A stretch of DNA of 64,000 nt from Sphingobacteriales bacterium 44-15 (GTDB lineage: Bacteria > Bacteroidota > Bacteroidia > Chitinophagales > Chitinophagaceae): the NCBI GenBank assembly GCA_001899685.1, contig MKWG01000015.1, positions 46,589 to 110,588 on the forward strand. The letters run 5' to 3'. A program made the translations under genes and the position numbers. Of the stretch, positions 17,753 to 26,800 are shown in pieces. Below the pieces are notes generated by a model, which was not told the DNA's origin, made no database searches, and saw nothing but the letters and a program-made list of their open reading frames with translations. Every line of letters starts with the position of its first letter. Position 1 is the stretch's first letter.

Positions 17753-18379
17753 CGAGAGATGCGCAGGCAGCGGTATATTCCCGCTGTGCTCGTCGGCTAC
17801 AGGAGCAAGCCTCCTTGTTTCAAGGGGAATAATACCCGACCATATCGGTAACTCAAGATCTTCCTCATCATCCTTGGGCATGCCTGTGCGTAATTTTGCG
17901 GCAGCCTGTTCCAGGCTGAAAGCCAGCGCTGTTGTTTTATTGACTTCGTTGTTTTTCATCTCCCGCAGATACCCCCAGCTACCGGGAACCATTTTATCGG
18001 TAAGCCATTCGAAAGCCATCCTTTTCATTTCAGTATCTTCTATCTTTTCTGCCGAAGCAAATAATATGACAGAACGGTAATTGACGGAATGATGAAAAGC
18101 CGATCTTGCCACTACCACCGCATCCATGAGCGTAACGGAAATGCATACGGGAATGCCTTTTTCAATTTCCCGGATAAAGTGGCTGCCTACCGAGCCATGT
18201 ATGTATATTTTGTCTTCATACCGCACAAATGCCGTAGGTATGGCGAAAGGTTTCCCTTCTGCCACATAGCTTATAGTGCAATACAGGGCTTCGTCCAATA
18301 TACTGTAAACTGTTTCTTTGCTGGTATCCATTCTTTTGGCCAGCCGGCTGGGTATCAATGGGTCAGTATTTTTTGCCAT
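17744..18379 (-). CDS. Pyridoxamine 5'-phosphate oxidase family (FMN split-barrel) protein
   Basis: 211 residues. The split-barrel fold is suggested by the N-terminal YSILDEALYCTISYVAEGKPFAIPT, then YIHGSVGSHFIREI, CISVTLMDAVVVARSAFHHSVNYRSVILF and the late DDEEDLELPIWSGIIPL, a pattern seen in FMN-binding PNPOx-like proteins related to Nim/heme-utilisation types. Not a true PdxH by length and motifs. It diverges from a MocR regulator (80 nt apart), its probable controller. Its last residues (LSGE) are encoded by an intergenic repeat. Confidence 0.85.
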   Translation of the reverse strand: MAKNTDPLIPSRLAKRMDTSKETVYSILDEALYCTISYVAEGKPFAIPTAFVRYEDKIYIHGSVGSHFIREIEKGIPVCISVTLMDAVVVARSAFHHSVNYRSVILFASAEKIEDTEMKRMAFEWLTDKMVPGSWGYLREMKNNEVNKTTALAFSLEQAAAKLRTGMPKDDEEDLELPIWSGIIPLETRRLAPVADEHSGNIPLPAHLSGE

Positions 18380-18425
18380 GAATATTTTTGTACAAAATTC
18401 TATCTTTATCGGATCACTGAAATCA

Positions 18426-18456
18426 TCCGGTTTGTATATTTCAGGTAGTCCGGTTT
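18426..18456 (+). promoter_or_regulatory. Direct repeats, candidate MocR operator
   Basis: TCCGGTTT occurs at 18426-18433 and 18449-18456, 23 nt apart (about two helical turns), in the divergent region; the second copy abuts the MocR start codon. MocR/PdxR regulators often bind direct repeats. Binding is inferred. Confidence 0.4.
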
Positions 18457-18459
18457 ATT

Positions 18460-19929
18460 ATGCATCCTGTCATTGCCCAGATAAATATTAATAAGAAAGA
18501 TAAACATCCTGTTTATCTGCAACTGGCAGCTCAGTTGTCCGGGTTTATTCAAACCGGCAATCTTAAAAAAGGGGAGCGGCTGCCTGGGTCGAGAGCGCTG
18601 GCTGCAGCTTTACAGCTTCACCGCAAAACCGTGGTGAGCGCCTATGAGGAGCTGACGGCGCAGGGATGGCTGGAAAGCCGTAGTGGCAGTGGAACCTACG
18701 TCACCCGGCGCCTGCCTGAAATGAAGCTGCCATCTTATACGCCTGTTAAGAAAAATGCCACAGACAAAGCGGGCTTTGTATTCAGCAGCCCGCCGCATCT
18801 GGAAACAAGGGTACTGAAGCCAGTGCCGCTCCTGCATCTCGACGATGGCTTTCCTGACCCGCGTATCGCGCCACTGGCAGAGCTTTCAAGGGCTTACCGC
18901 AGCCAGTTGCTTACAGGCAATCCATACCTGCGGCTGGGGTATAGCGATACGAAGGGCGCTTTATGGCTGAGACAGGAGCTGTCTCCTTATCTCAACCATA
19001 CCCGCGGATTGCAGACTACCCCGGAGAGCATACTCATTACCAGGGGCACTATGATGGGGCTTTATCTGGCTAGCACTGCGCTGCTGCAGCGGGGAGACCA
19101 TGTGGCGGTTGGCCGGCTTAGCTGGTCGGGCGCTAATATGAATTTCCTGCAGGCAGGTGCAAAGCTGGTGCCTGTGCCCATTGATGATCATGGCATGGAC
19201 GTGCAGGCGCTGGAAAAAATATGCAGGCGAAAGAAGATAAGGCTGTTGTATACAACTTCCCACCATAACTATCCAACCACCGTGGCACTGCGGGCAGAAA
19301 GAAGACTGCAATTGATACGTCTGGCGGAACAATATGGCTTTATTATTTTCGAAGACGACTATGATTATGATTTCCATTACGCGGGCAGGCCATTGCTGCC
19401 GCTTGCCGGCAGCGACAGTAATGGGATGGTACTGTATTGCGGGTCATTTACCAAAACCATTTCGCCTGCTTTGCGGGTAGGCTATTTCACCGGGCCTGAA
19501 AATATTATTACGCAGATGGCAAAGCTCCGGCGCATCATTGACCGGCAGGGCGATACCATACTCGAAAACGCGGTGGCTTCCATGCTCCGCAATGGTATTA
19601 TCCAGCGTCACCTGAAAAAATCATTAAAGATATACCGTGAACGAAGAGATATTTTTTGCGGGCTGCTTACAAAGAAGCTGCCTGATGCCATCAGCTTTCG
19701 TGTTCCTGACGGCGGAATGTCCGTATGGGCGCAGTTTTCTTCCCGGCTTGATTTAAAAGAGCTCTCTCAAAGAGCATTTAAGAAGGATTTGTATATTACC
19801 GATGGCATTGGGTATACGCTAGACGGCAGCCCTGTAAACGCGCTGAGGTTGGGTTTTGCTTCTTCCACGCTGGAAGAACTGGCAAAAGCAGTGGACGTGC
19901 TGGTATCGTTATTAAAGAAGAAAAAATAA
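18460..19929 (+). CDS. MocR-type (GntR HTH + aminotransferase fold) transcriptional regulator
   Basis: 489 residues. A GntR winged helix (about 15-80: PVYLQLAAQLSGFIQTG, LPGSRALAAALQLHRKTVV, GSGTYV) is fused to a class I aminotransferase domain that binds PLP; the Schiff-base lysine is in YCGSFTKTISPALRVGY. Members sense PLP or amino-acid ligands and control B6, GABA or taurine genes. The divergent FMN-barrel gene and the AhpD-like gene beyond it are likely targets (inference from position and the direct repeats upstream). Confidence 0.93.
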   Translation: MHPVIAQININKKDKHPVYLQLAAQLSGFIQTGNLKKGERLPGSRALAAALQLHRKTVVSAYEELTAQGWLESRSGSGTYVTRRLPEMKLPSYTPVKKNATDKAGFVFSSPPHLETRVLKPVPLLHLDDGFPDPRIAPLAELSRAYRSQLLTGNPYLRLGYSDTKGALWLRQELSPYLNHTRGLQTTPESILITRGTMMGLYLASTALLQRGDHVAVGRLSWSGANMNFLQAGAKLVPVPIDDHGMDVQALEKICRRKKIRLLYTTSHHNYPTTVALRAERRLQLIRLAEQYGFIIFEDDYDYDFHYAGRPLLPLAGSDSNGMVLYCGSFTKTISPALRVGYFTGPENIITQMAKLRRIIDRQGDTILENAVASMLRNGIIQRHLKKSLKIYRERRDIFCGLLTKKLPDAISFRVPDGGMSVWAQFSSRLDLKELSQRAFKKDLYITDGIGYTLDGSPVNALRLGFASSTLEELAKAVDVLVSLLKKKK

Positions 19930-19983
19930 GAAGGCATTTCAAATTAGCCCGGCAGGGGTGCATGCAAAACATGGGATATTTTC

Positions 19984-20104
19984 ACGTAAAGAGGCAAGGG
20001 AAGCAAAGGGCGCAAAGAAAATCCTTTATGAACCTTTGTGTCTCCGTGCCTTGGTGGTTCAATGAGTCTCACGCAAAGCCGTGCTAAGGAGTATATAATT
20101 TTCA
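19984..20104. repeat. GCAAAG-type intergenic word repeat
   Basis: A run of GCAAAGGGCGCAAAG-like words ending in GCAAAGCCGTGCTAAGGAG and TATATAATTTT. A close relative of this end is at 51757-51790 and a shorter set of words at 62944-62972. It fills much of the 219-nt gap between the MocR gene and the next gene. Confidence 0.65.
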
Positions 20105-20148
20105 CAAGATCATTCTTTTGTATCTTCCCTCTAAATTTATACCACAGG

Positions 20149-21216
20149 ATGAGATTTTTCCGGATAACATACGTTATCGTACTGCTCTTTCTGTCCTGTA
20201 CCCAACATTCAAGCCATACCATGCAGCCATCAAAGATTGAAGAACAGCTTCATGCCATTTCAACGCTGCTTCGCGACAAAAGCTTCGCGCTGGAAATGGC
20301 GCAAAACCAGGAAGCCGCTTACTATGCTTCCTTAGGACAGGCAATACCTCCTTTTTCAGAAGAGGGAGATGATAAGCGATATATAGAATATCCTGTTAAA
20401 GAGGAAAAGATCGCTACCAGCATTGCTGCATTTTATGCGTTGGAGTCTGCAACCGGACAATTGATAAAAACCAAAGGCGGAACTCCTTATGAATGGCTCA
20501 ATAAAATAACCGGACAAAAGCTTGATACTGCAGATATATTGTTGCTGAACCGTTTTGCCAATGCCGCCTGGAAAGCCGGGCAGCCGTTCAGGAGCCTGGA
20601 CCGGATCACGAGAGATAATTTTATAGCTGCATATTTTTTGCCGGAAGAGGAGATCCAAAAAGATTTTGACCAGGTATACGCGGCGGCGGTTATGCTAAAA
20701 ACTCAAATGCAGGATGTTGGCGACAGCAGCCTGAAAGTTCAATTACAAAGGATCGGCGTCCTGCTGCACAGCAGATCCTTTGCTTTGGATATGGCGCAGC
20801 ACCTGGAAGCTGCATATTATAAAGGAATACATGAGCCGGCGCCTGCTTTTTTGAAGCCGGGAGAAGATACCGCGATGATCAGGCGCACCATCAAAGCAGA
20901 AAAGATCGCTATAAATATTGCCGGCTTTTATGCGCTGGAGTGCGGGCTAAATTATCTTGCTACTTCACGCCACATGCTTCCTTCAGATGTTTTACCTTCT
21001 GTTATTGCAGATAGTATTAATGAGAACGATAAAGAGCTGTTCGAGCGTTTTGCCAACCTTACCTGGAAAGCAGGACAGCCGTTCAGGGGACTGGACAGGA
21101 TCGAACGTCCCAATTTTACGGCTTTTGATCTTCTGCCACAGCATGAAATAGAAAAAGACTGGGTACAGGTAAAAGCTGCCGCAAAAAAATTGCAGGAGAC
21201 ATTAACCCGGCATTAA
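20149..21216 (+). CDS. Lipoprotein of unknown function with an internal duplication
   Basis: 355 residues from the ATG at 20149, which gives a clean signal peptide and lipobox (VIVLLFLSCTQHSS); upstream in-frame codons lie in intergenic repeat DNA. The mature part consists of two copies of about 150 residues (about 33-185 and 200-350). Each has the order RSFALxMAQxxEAAYY, a Pro-rich PxFxxxGxD turn, EKIAxxIAxFYALE, FANxxWKAGQPFRxLDRIxRxNF, and xxEIxKDxxQVxAAAxxL. I do not recognise the family. The helical repeats suggest a binding role at a membrane. It stands alone on the plus strand ahead of the ParD and TIR/CHAT genes; no link is shown. Confidence 0.75.
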   Translation: MRFFRITYVIVLLFLSCTQHSSHTMQPSKIEEQLHAISTLLRDKSFALEMAQNQEAAYYASLGQAIPPFSEEGDDKRYIEYPVKEEKIATSIAAFYALESATGQLIKTKGGTPYEWLNKITGQKLDTADILLLNRFANAAWKAGQPFRSLDRITRDNFIAAYFLPEEEIQKDFDQVYAAAVMLKTQMQDVGDSSLKVQLQRIGVLLHSRSFALDMAQHLEAAYYKGIHEPAPAFLKPGEDTAMIRRTIKAEKIAINIAGFYALECGLNYLATSRHMLPSDVLPSVIADSINENDKELFERFANLTWKAGQPFRGLDRIERPNFTAFDLLPQHEIEKDWVQVKAAAKKLQETLTRH

Positions 21217-21266
21217 GCCCGCTATTTTCCCGGGAACAACATTCATTCAATTTGAAAATTAAAATA

Positions 21267-21518
21267 ATGGGACGCAACACGTCTGTATCATTGGGTGATT
21301 ACTTTGAAGATTTTGTAGAAGACAGGATAGCCAAAGGACGATACAAAAGTGCCAGTGAAGTAATACGGGCAGGATTGAGACTTTTAGAAGAAGAAGAAAA
21401 TAGAATTTCGGCTTTGAAAGATACGATTCGGGAAGGTATGGATAGCGGCATTGCAAAAAAATTCAATCCTAAAAAATATTTAGAAAAATTAAAGGCCAAA
21501 AAACAAAAAAATGACTAA
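21267..21518 (+). CDS. ParD-like type II antitoxin
   Basis: 83 residues from the ATG at 21267. The N-terminal ribbon-helix-helix (MGRNTSVSLGDYFEDFVEDR, then GRYKSASEVIRAGLRLLEEEE) binds operator DNA; the charged C-terminus (KFNPKKYLEKLKAKKQKND) would wrap a ParE toxin. In this family the toxin start overlaps the antitoxin stop; here the overlapping reading frame exists but ends after 31 codons, so the antitoxin appears to be an orphan. Confidence 0.88.
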   Translation: MGRNTSVSLGDYFEDFVEDRIAKGRYKSASEVIRAGLRLLEEEENRISALKDTIREGMDSGIAKKFNPKKYLEKLKAKKQKND

Positions 21519-21606
21519 GCATTTTCTAACGAGTAAAGTCTATGCCATTGTATTTGGGTGCATTCCAAATTTTCTCAGGAAGCTATTTTATCAGCTCATT
21601 CATTAA
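21511..21606 (+). pseudogene. Truncated ParE-type toxin remnant
   Basis: An ATG overlapping the last codons of parD opens a 31-codon frame beginning MTKHFLTSK, which matches the usual ParE start, but the sequence after about residue 9 no longer resembles ParE and stops at 21604-21606. No ParE C-terminus was found in the other forward frames over the next 120 nt. The break is next to a GTGCATTCCAAATTTTC word similar to the ends of the repeat element at 35695-35810. Assignment rests on position and nine residues. Confidence 0.5.
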
Positions 21607-21621
21607 ATATTACGTTTTAAC

Positions 21622-21659
21622 CCTGCCCGTCCGGGCAGGAGGGCTTATGACCTTAGTAA
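21622..21659. repeat. Small hairpin and dispersed 16-nt repeat
   Basis: CCTGCCCG/CGGGCAGG hairpin (21622-21639) followed by CTTATGACCTTAGTAA (21644-21659). The same 16-nt word occurs at 51876-51891, followed in both places by a related TTATTAC-TTATT segment. The rest of the 21607-21877 gap is AT-rich with no gene seen. Confidence 0.6.
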
Positions 21660-21877
21660 AAAAAGCTAATTGTTAACTCAACCTTATTACATTATTTCTC
21701 CGGGCAGAAGGTAGGATATGTCTGGTACAGACCTGTTACTTAGGTAATAATGTTCCCGGAGTACATGGTAAACCTTAGAAAGCGAACATTATCTGTATTC
21801 TTATTTTGAAACGAAAATTTGAAATGCGCCCTTGTATTTATATTTATTGTATTTCATTTCTCTTTTGTATCTTCACT

Positions 21878-21967
21878 ATGTCGACAACGACAAGAACGCA
21901 GACCTTGCGAGGTAACAACGAGGAACCTAAGGTTAGCATGTTAAGAGGGCAGCTTCAACAAGCCTGA
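21878..21967 (+). CDS. Possible 29-residue leader ORF ahead of the TIR gene
   Basis: ATG at 21878 opens a frame of 29 codons (MSTTTRTQTLRGNNEEPKVS then MLRGQLQQA) ending in TGA 4 nt before the ATG of the TIR gene. Spacing suggests translational coupling. The peptide is polar with two LRG-containing segments (TLRGNNEE, MLRGQLQQ). Whether it is translated, a leader, or a functional small partner or protease substrate cannot be told from sequence. A TTTTGTATCTTC word just upstream (about 21863) also occurs upstream of the 20149 gene. Confidence 0.4.
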   Translation: MSTTTRTQTLRGNNEEPKVSMLRGQLQQA

Positions 21968-21971
21968 TTTT

Positions 21972-23717
21972 ATGTTTTTAACGCTCCAGATCCCGCTTTT
22001 CGACTATCGCTTTTTTGAGTCAGCGCCGCAACGGACGGAAAGACCTAAATGGCCAGAGCCGGGGCCCAAGGAGCGTATCCGTTATTTCGGGGAAGTAGTT
22101 GACAGAAATGCACGGTATGTTGGTCCCTGGGATGACGAAAAGAAATATTGCAATGCCGCAGGGGTCATCAATTTCTGCGGAACGGAACACCATCATTTTT
22201 ATAAGGCCTTTTATGCAAAGCCGAACAATGCAAGAATACTGTTCCGCAGGTTCCAGTCAGACGGCAGATGTCTTTCCAAATTTGAGATCGGTATAAATGA
22301 CCAGTTGGAAACTTCCCTTTCAGGGCCGGCAGGCGATGGTAAAGACATATCTGACCGTATTACCGGGCATATCGGCAAATACCTGCTTTGCCCTGTGAAA
22401 ATAAAGATCGGTAACCGCCTGTCTGGTTTTGTTCCGCTGGTAGAGGCGGGCAATAACCTGAAGGATGCTTATTACTGGACTACCACGGTTGGAAAAAAGA
22501 GCTTTGATCCGAAAGACGTACAGCATCGTGTGGAACATTGCGAGCCTTTGCTGCTGGTACAATTGCAGTCGGATACCATAGGGAGTGCAGAGCTGAAGGC
22601 GCAGCAGGTGGATATGCCTTTTACCAAACATGCAGGCATAAAGCTTTTTTGCAGGCATATTTCCTACAATATCGGGAGAACGAGGTACCAGTTAAAGACC
22701 TGGATCATCGTGACCCCGGAGAAAAAGGAAACGGTTCCTGTGTATGCGCCGGATTTTCATTCCTACAGCCAGGTGCTCCGTTATCTCCGCATCAACCTGC
22801 TACGGATACATGTGGAAACCTGTATGGAGAAAAGACTGATGGAAACCTTCGGCACTACCAATGACGCATACCAGGTAAAAGACGCACAGGTTCGTGACCG
22901 CTTGTATTTTTATCTGCACAAGATACTCCTTAACCTAAGCAACATCCAAAGGAATAACCAGCCGCAGGATAAGCTGGTGGAAGCAGCTTTCAGGCTCGAC
23001 GAATATTATTACGGCTCCATGCGTATAGAAGACCGCATAAAAATGCTGGGGGATTACCAGGACTGGTTGAGCAAACTGCCTGTGTCGCCTAAGAATGAAC
23101 AGGTAAAGGAGTATGTGCAGCAAAGCCAGGTCGCTTTGCAGGAAGCGCAGAAAGCAAAGGCGCAGGATTACATTGCTTTTATTTCATACAATCACGCAGA
23201 TGAAAAAAAAGTAAACCTGCTGAAAGATAAACTGGAAGGCGCGGGAATAACCGTGATCCTGGATTCTGCTTCCATGCAGGCCGGAACTGCTATCGATGAT
23301 TTTATCACAGCGAGCATAAAAAGGGCGAACGCCATTGTATCCGTTGTTTCAAAAAACAGTCTCACCTCAGGCTGGGTAGGAGTGGAAACGATCAATGCAA
23401 TGTTCATTAAAAAATATTTCCCGGAGAAAAAATTTATACCCTGTAATATTGATAGTGAGTTCATGAAAGATAAATTCACGGACACTGCCAGGGCGAAATT
23501 GAGGAAAAGGATCAGGGCTATAGAGAAAATGGCGGCTGCCCGCGCTGCCGGTGGCAAAAGATTTGTAGATTTTGACGATGAATGGCGAAGGCTCGAAAAT
23601 TTAGATAAGGCGCTTCCCGAGATCATTCAATACCTGAAGAACGACTTATGTATTGCCATAGGCGGCAGGAGCCTTAATGCTAATCTTAATAAAATACTTA
23701 ACGCTATTAAAGCATAA
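21972..23717 (+). CDS. TIR-domain protein with novel N-terminal region (predicted conflict-system effector)
   Basis: 581 residues. The C-terminal third (about 399-535) is a TIR domain: IAFISYNHADEKKVNLLKDK, GITVILDSASMQAG, IDDFITASIKRANAIVSVVS and KNSLTSGWVGVETINAMF. E472 in WVGVE sits where NAD-cleaving TIR domains have their catalytic glutamate, so NADase activity is plausible. Residues 1-390 have no family I recognise: a Trp/Pro-rich start, FCGTEHHHFYKAFYAKPNNA, KFEIGIND, then a predicted helical part (YFYLHKILLNLSNIQRNNQ). This region may sense a trigger. The gene is 141 nt upstream of the giant CHAT protein on the same strand, and follows a 29-codon ORF by 4 nt. Function as antiviral effector is inference from TIR family knowledge. 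Confidence 0.85.
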   Translation: MFLTLQIPLFDYRFFESAPQRTERPKWPEPGPKERIRYFGEVVDRNARYVGPWDDEKKYCNAAGVINFCGTEHHHFYKAFYAKPNNARILFRRFQSDGRCLSKFEIGINDQLETSLSGPAGDGKDISDRITGHIGKYLLCPVKIKIGNRLSGFVPLVEAGNNLKDAYYWTTTVGKKSFDPKDVQHRVEHCEPLLLVQLQSDTIGSAELKAQQVDMPFTKHAGIKLFCRHISYNIGRTRYQLKTWIIVTPEKKETVPVYAPDFHSYSQVLRYLRINLLRIHVETCMEKRLMETFGTTNDAYQVKDAQVRDRLYFYLHKILLNLSNIQRNNQPQDKLVEAAFRLDEYYYGSMRIEDRIKMLGDYQDWLSKLPVSPKNEQVKEYVQQSQVALQEAQKAKAQDYIAFISYNHADEKKVNLLKDKLEGAGITVILDSASMQAGTAIDDFITASIKRANAIVSVVSKNSLTSGWVGVETINAMFIKKYFPEKKFIPCNIDSEFMKDKFTDTARAKLRKRIRAIEKMAAARAAGGKRFVDFDDEWRRLENLDKALPEIIQYLKNDLCIAIGGRSLNANLNKILNAIKA

Positions 23718-23858
23718 TATTCTCTATATTAGATTTCCAATCTGAGAAAGCCTGTCATCACCGTTCCCCCGTACACTGTTGCAACAGCAATCTATCGTTA
23801 ATCACTCACAGGTAACATTTTCGGTTATCCCGGATAGTTATATTTTAAAATACATCGT

Positions 23859-26800
23859 ATGCCATTGCCAAAGATCAGGATAAACGGAGCAGAGAAAAAA
23901 ATAGATGCCTCTGAAGAATCAGATATCCTTAAACTGAGAAAAGGGTTCGAGCTGAATGAAACCACACGTAGTGCCGGAACAGAAGCAGAAGAGCTGGATC
24001 TGCGGAAAGACGATATCCTGCAGTTTGAGTTTGAAGACGGTACGGTATGGGTAAGCACTCCCGATAAGATGGATGAGCTTTTTCCCGGAGGGTTACCAAA
24101 GCGTGGCGACGGATCGAATGTAATTGACATACCCGATGGGATCTACACGGCAGAGCAGGAGAGGGGACTGGTGAAAACCATTCTCCTGAAGGCACTGAAA
24201 GTCTTTACCAAAAAAGCAGTGCTGGCGCCGGCTATCGGGGCGCTTGCCGCTAAGGTGGAAGACACCCAGCTGGGAAAGCTCCGCGGACTGTTGAGGCTGG
24301 ATAAAGATTTTAACCTGCTTAAAGAAGAATTTAAAGAAGACGGCACTTATCTTCTTTTTATACATGGCACAGGCTCTTCTACAGACGGATCGTTTGGCGA
24401 GTTAAAAAAGAAGGGTGATACAAAGCTATGGGATTATATACACCAGTCCTATGAAGGAAAAGTCCTGGCTTTCCAGCATGAAACACTCACGCTCAGTCCT
24501 CTTGAGAATGTGTTTAAGCTGGTGCAGCAACTCCCGCAAAAAGCTACCCTTCATATCATTTCTCATTCGCGCGGCGGCCTGGTGGGTGATATCCTTAACC
24601 GGTACTGCAATAATGCCACAGACCAGAAAGGTTTTTCTGCTGATGAGCGCAACTACCTCAGTCGGAATGGAAGAGCGGAAGATATAAGCATAATTGAAAA
24701 AATTGATAAGGCTATCCTCGCAAAGAATATCACTGTTGAAAAATTTGTAAGGGTAGCCTGCCCCGCCAGTGGAACAACCCTTGCTTCAAAGCGTCTTGAT
24801 TATTTATTCAACATTATCCTGAGCTTGCTGGCTTCAGTTGTAGGCGCTGCCGCACCTGTTGTACTTGCCCTGAAAGATCTTATTGCAGGAATACTGGAGA
24901 CCAAGGATGATACTGCCACGCTGCCTGGCATCGAAGCCATGAGTCCTTCTTCGCCTTTGCTGCAGATGCTGAACAATCCCGAACCTGCCGGCAACATCAA
25001 TTCACCGTTATTCATTATTGCAGGCAATGCAAAGCTGAGCCTGCAGTGGAAGGCGCTGACAGTGATAGCAACAAAGCTGTTTTATCTTGATAAAAATGAT
25101 TTTGTAGTAGACACCCGCTCTATGTATAACGGGGCAAGAAGAGCGGATGGCATAGTGCAATATTTCCTGGATGAGGGAGGAGACGTATGTCATTTCAATT
25201 ATTTCCTGAATGACAAAACAAAGAATGCCATCTTGCTTGCATTGCAAAGCACCAACGGCAAAATTGTGCCCGGCTTTACAGTGCTTCCTAAAAGGTGGTA
25301 TACCGAAGAAGAAGTGCGCAACGCTGCCCTCGGACTCGATGGTGGGGAAGTATTCTATGATACGGTCACCGGTAAGAAACCGATCGTTGTGTTGTTGCCC
25401 GGTATCATGGGGAGCAACCTTGCGGTAAAAGAGCATACCGTTTGGATCAATTATTTCCGCTTCATAAGCGGGTCGCTGACAACGCTGGAATGCAGTGAAG
25501 CCAATAATAAAAATATTAAAGCGGAATCTCTCATCGCCACTTCTTACAGGAAGCTGGCGGATGAGCTCAGCAAGAAATATGATGTGGTTACTTTCCCGTT
25601 CGACTGGCGTCTGCCGCTAACGGAATCTGCCCGTTTGCTCAACAACAAGCTTACAGACCTGATGCGGTATGAGCAGCCTGTTAAGATCGTGGGGCATTCC
25701 ATGGGTGGTGTGCTGGTGAGGGATTTTATTATCAATTACCCGGATACCTGGAAGCGGCTGAACAGCCTGAAAGACTTCCGGCTAATATTCCTCGGCTCAC
25801 CTCTGGGAGGCTCATTCCGTATTCCTTATGTGATCTTCGGAATGGATGCTGCCATAAAGATGCTTGATTTTATTGACCGCTTTAATTCTAAAAAAGAGCT
25901 GCTTGCTGTTTTCAGCCAGATGCCGGGCTTGCTCTGTCTCCTGCCTGTATCTAAAGTCGAAGGCAACGATTTTGCAAAACTGTCAACCTGGCGCAGCATG
26001 CGTGATGCTTTGTGTGATAAAAACTGGCCAATCCCGGATGACAAGCTGCTTGCACAATTCGGGGATTACCGCGATGCAATTTTGGAAAAAAGCGGCAGCA
26101 TTGACTACAGCAATGCGGTATATATTGCCGGGCAATCGCGGCAGGATAAGGAGACGATTTGTGGCTATACCATTAAGGGTGGAAAGCTGTCTTTTCTTGC
26201 AACGAAAGAAGGAGATGAAAGTGTTACCTGGGATAGCGGCATTCCATCAGCTATGACGGATGCGGGCAAAGTATATTTTTCCTCCACCCCCCATGGCGAG
26301 CTGGCAAACGATACCAAGCTGTTTGCCGCTATAAAAGAGATACTGGATTCGGGCACTACCAGCCTGCTCAAAAAAGTCAGGCCAGCAGTGCGCGGCCAGG
26401 AAAAAGAATACGCGGCAAGAGAAATATTTGACTTTGATACCACTCCTGCGGGGGTAAGGAATACAGTCCTTGGCCTGGGTACCGACAGCGACTATACTCC
26501 TGGCCAGGTACCCGTAAGCGTTACCGTCAGCAATGGTCATCTTCAATATGCTTCTTTCCCGCTGATGGTGGGACATTTCCTCAATGACGGCATTTTGTCT
26601 GCCGAACGGTCGATTGATGCGCAACTGAACCATGAGCTGAGCAACAGGCACAGGCTCGGCATTTACGCGGGCCCTATTGGTACATCAAGAATATTCCTGT
26701 CGGGCAGGTCTTCCGGTTTCAAAGGAGCACTGGTGCTCGGTCTGGGGCAGCAGGGTGAATTAACAGGATACCTGCTTACGCAGACCGTAGAGCAGGGGAT

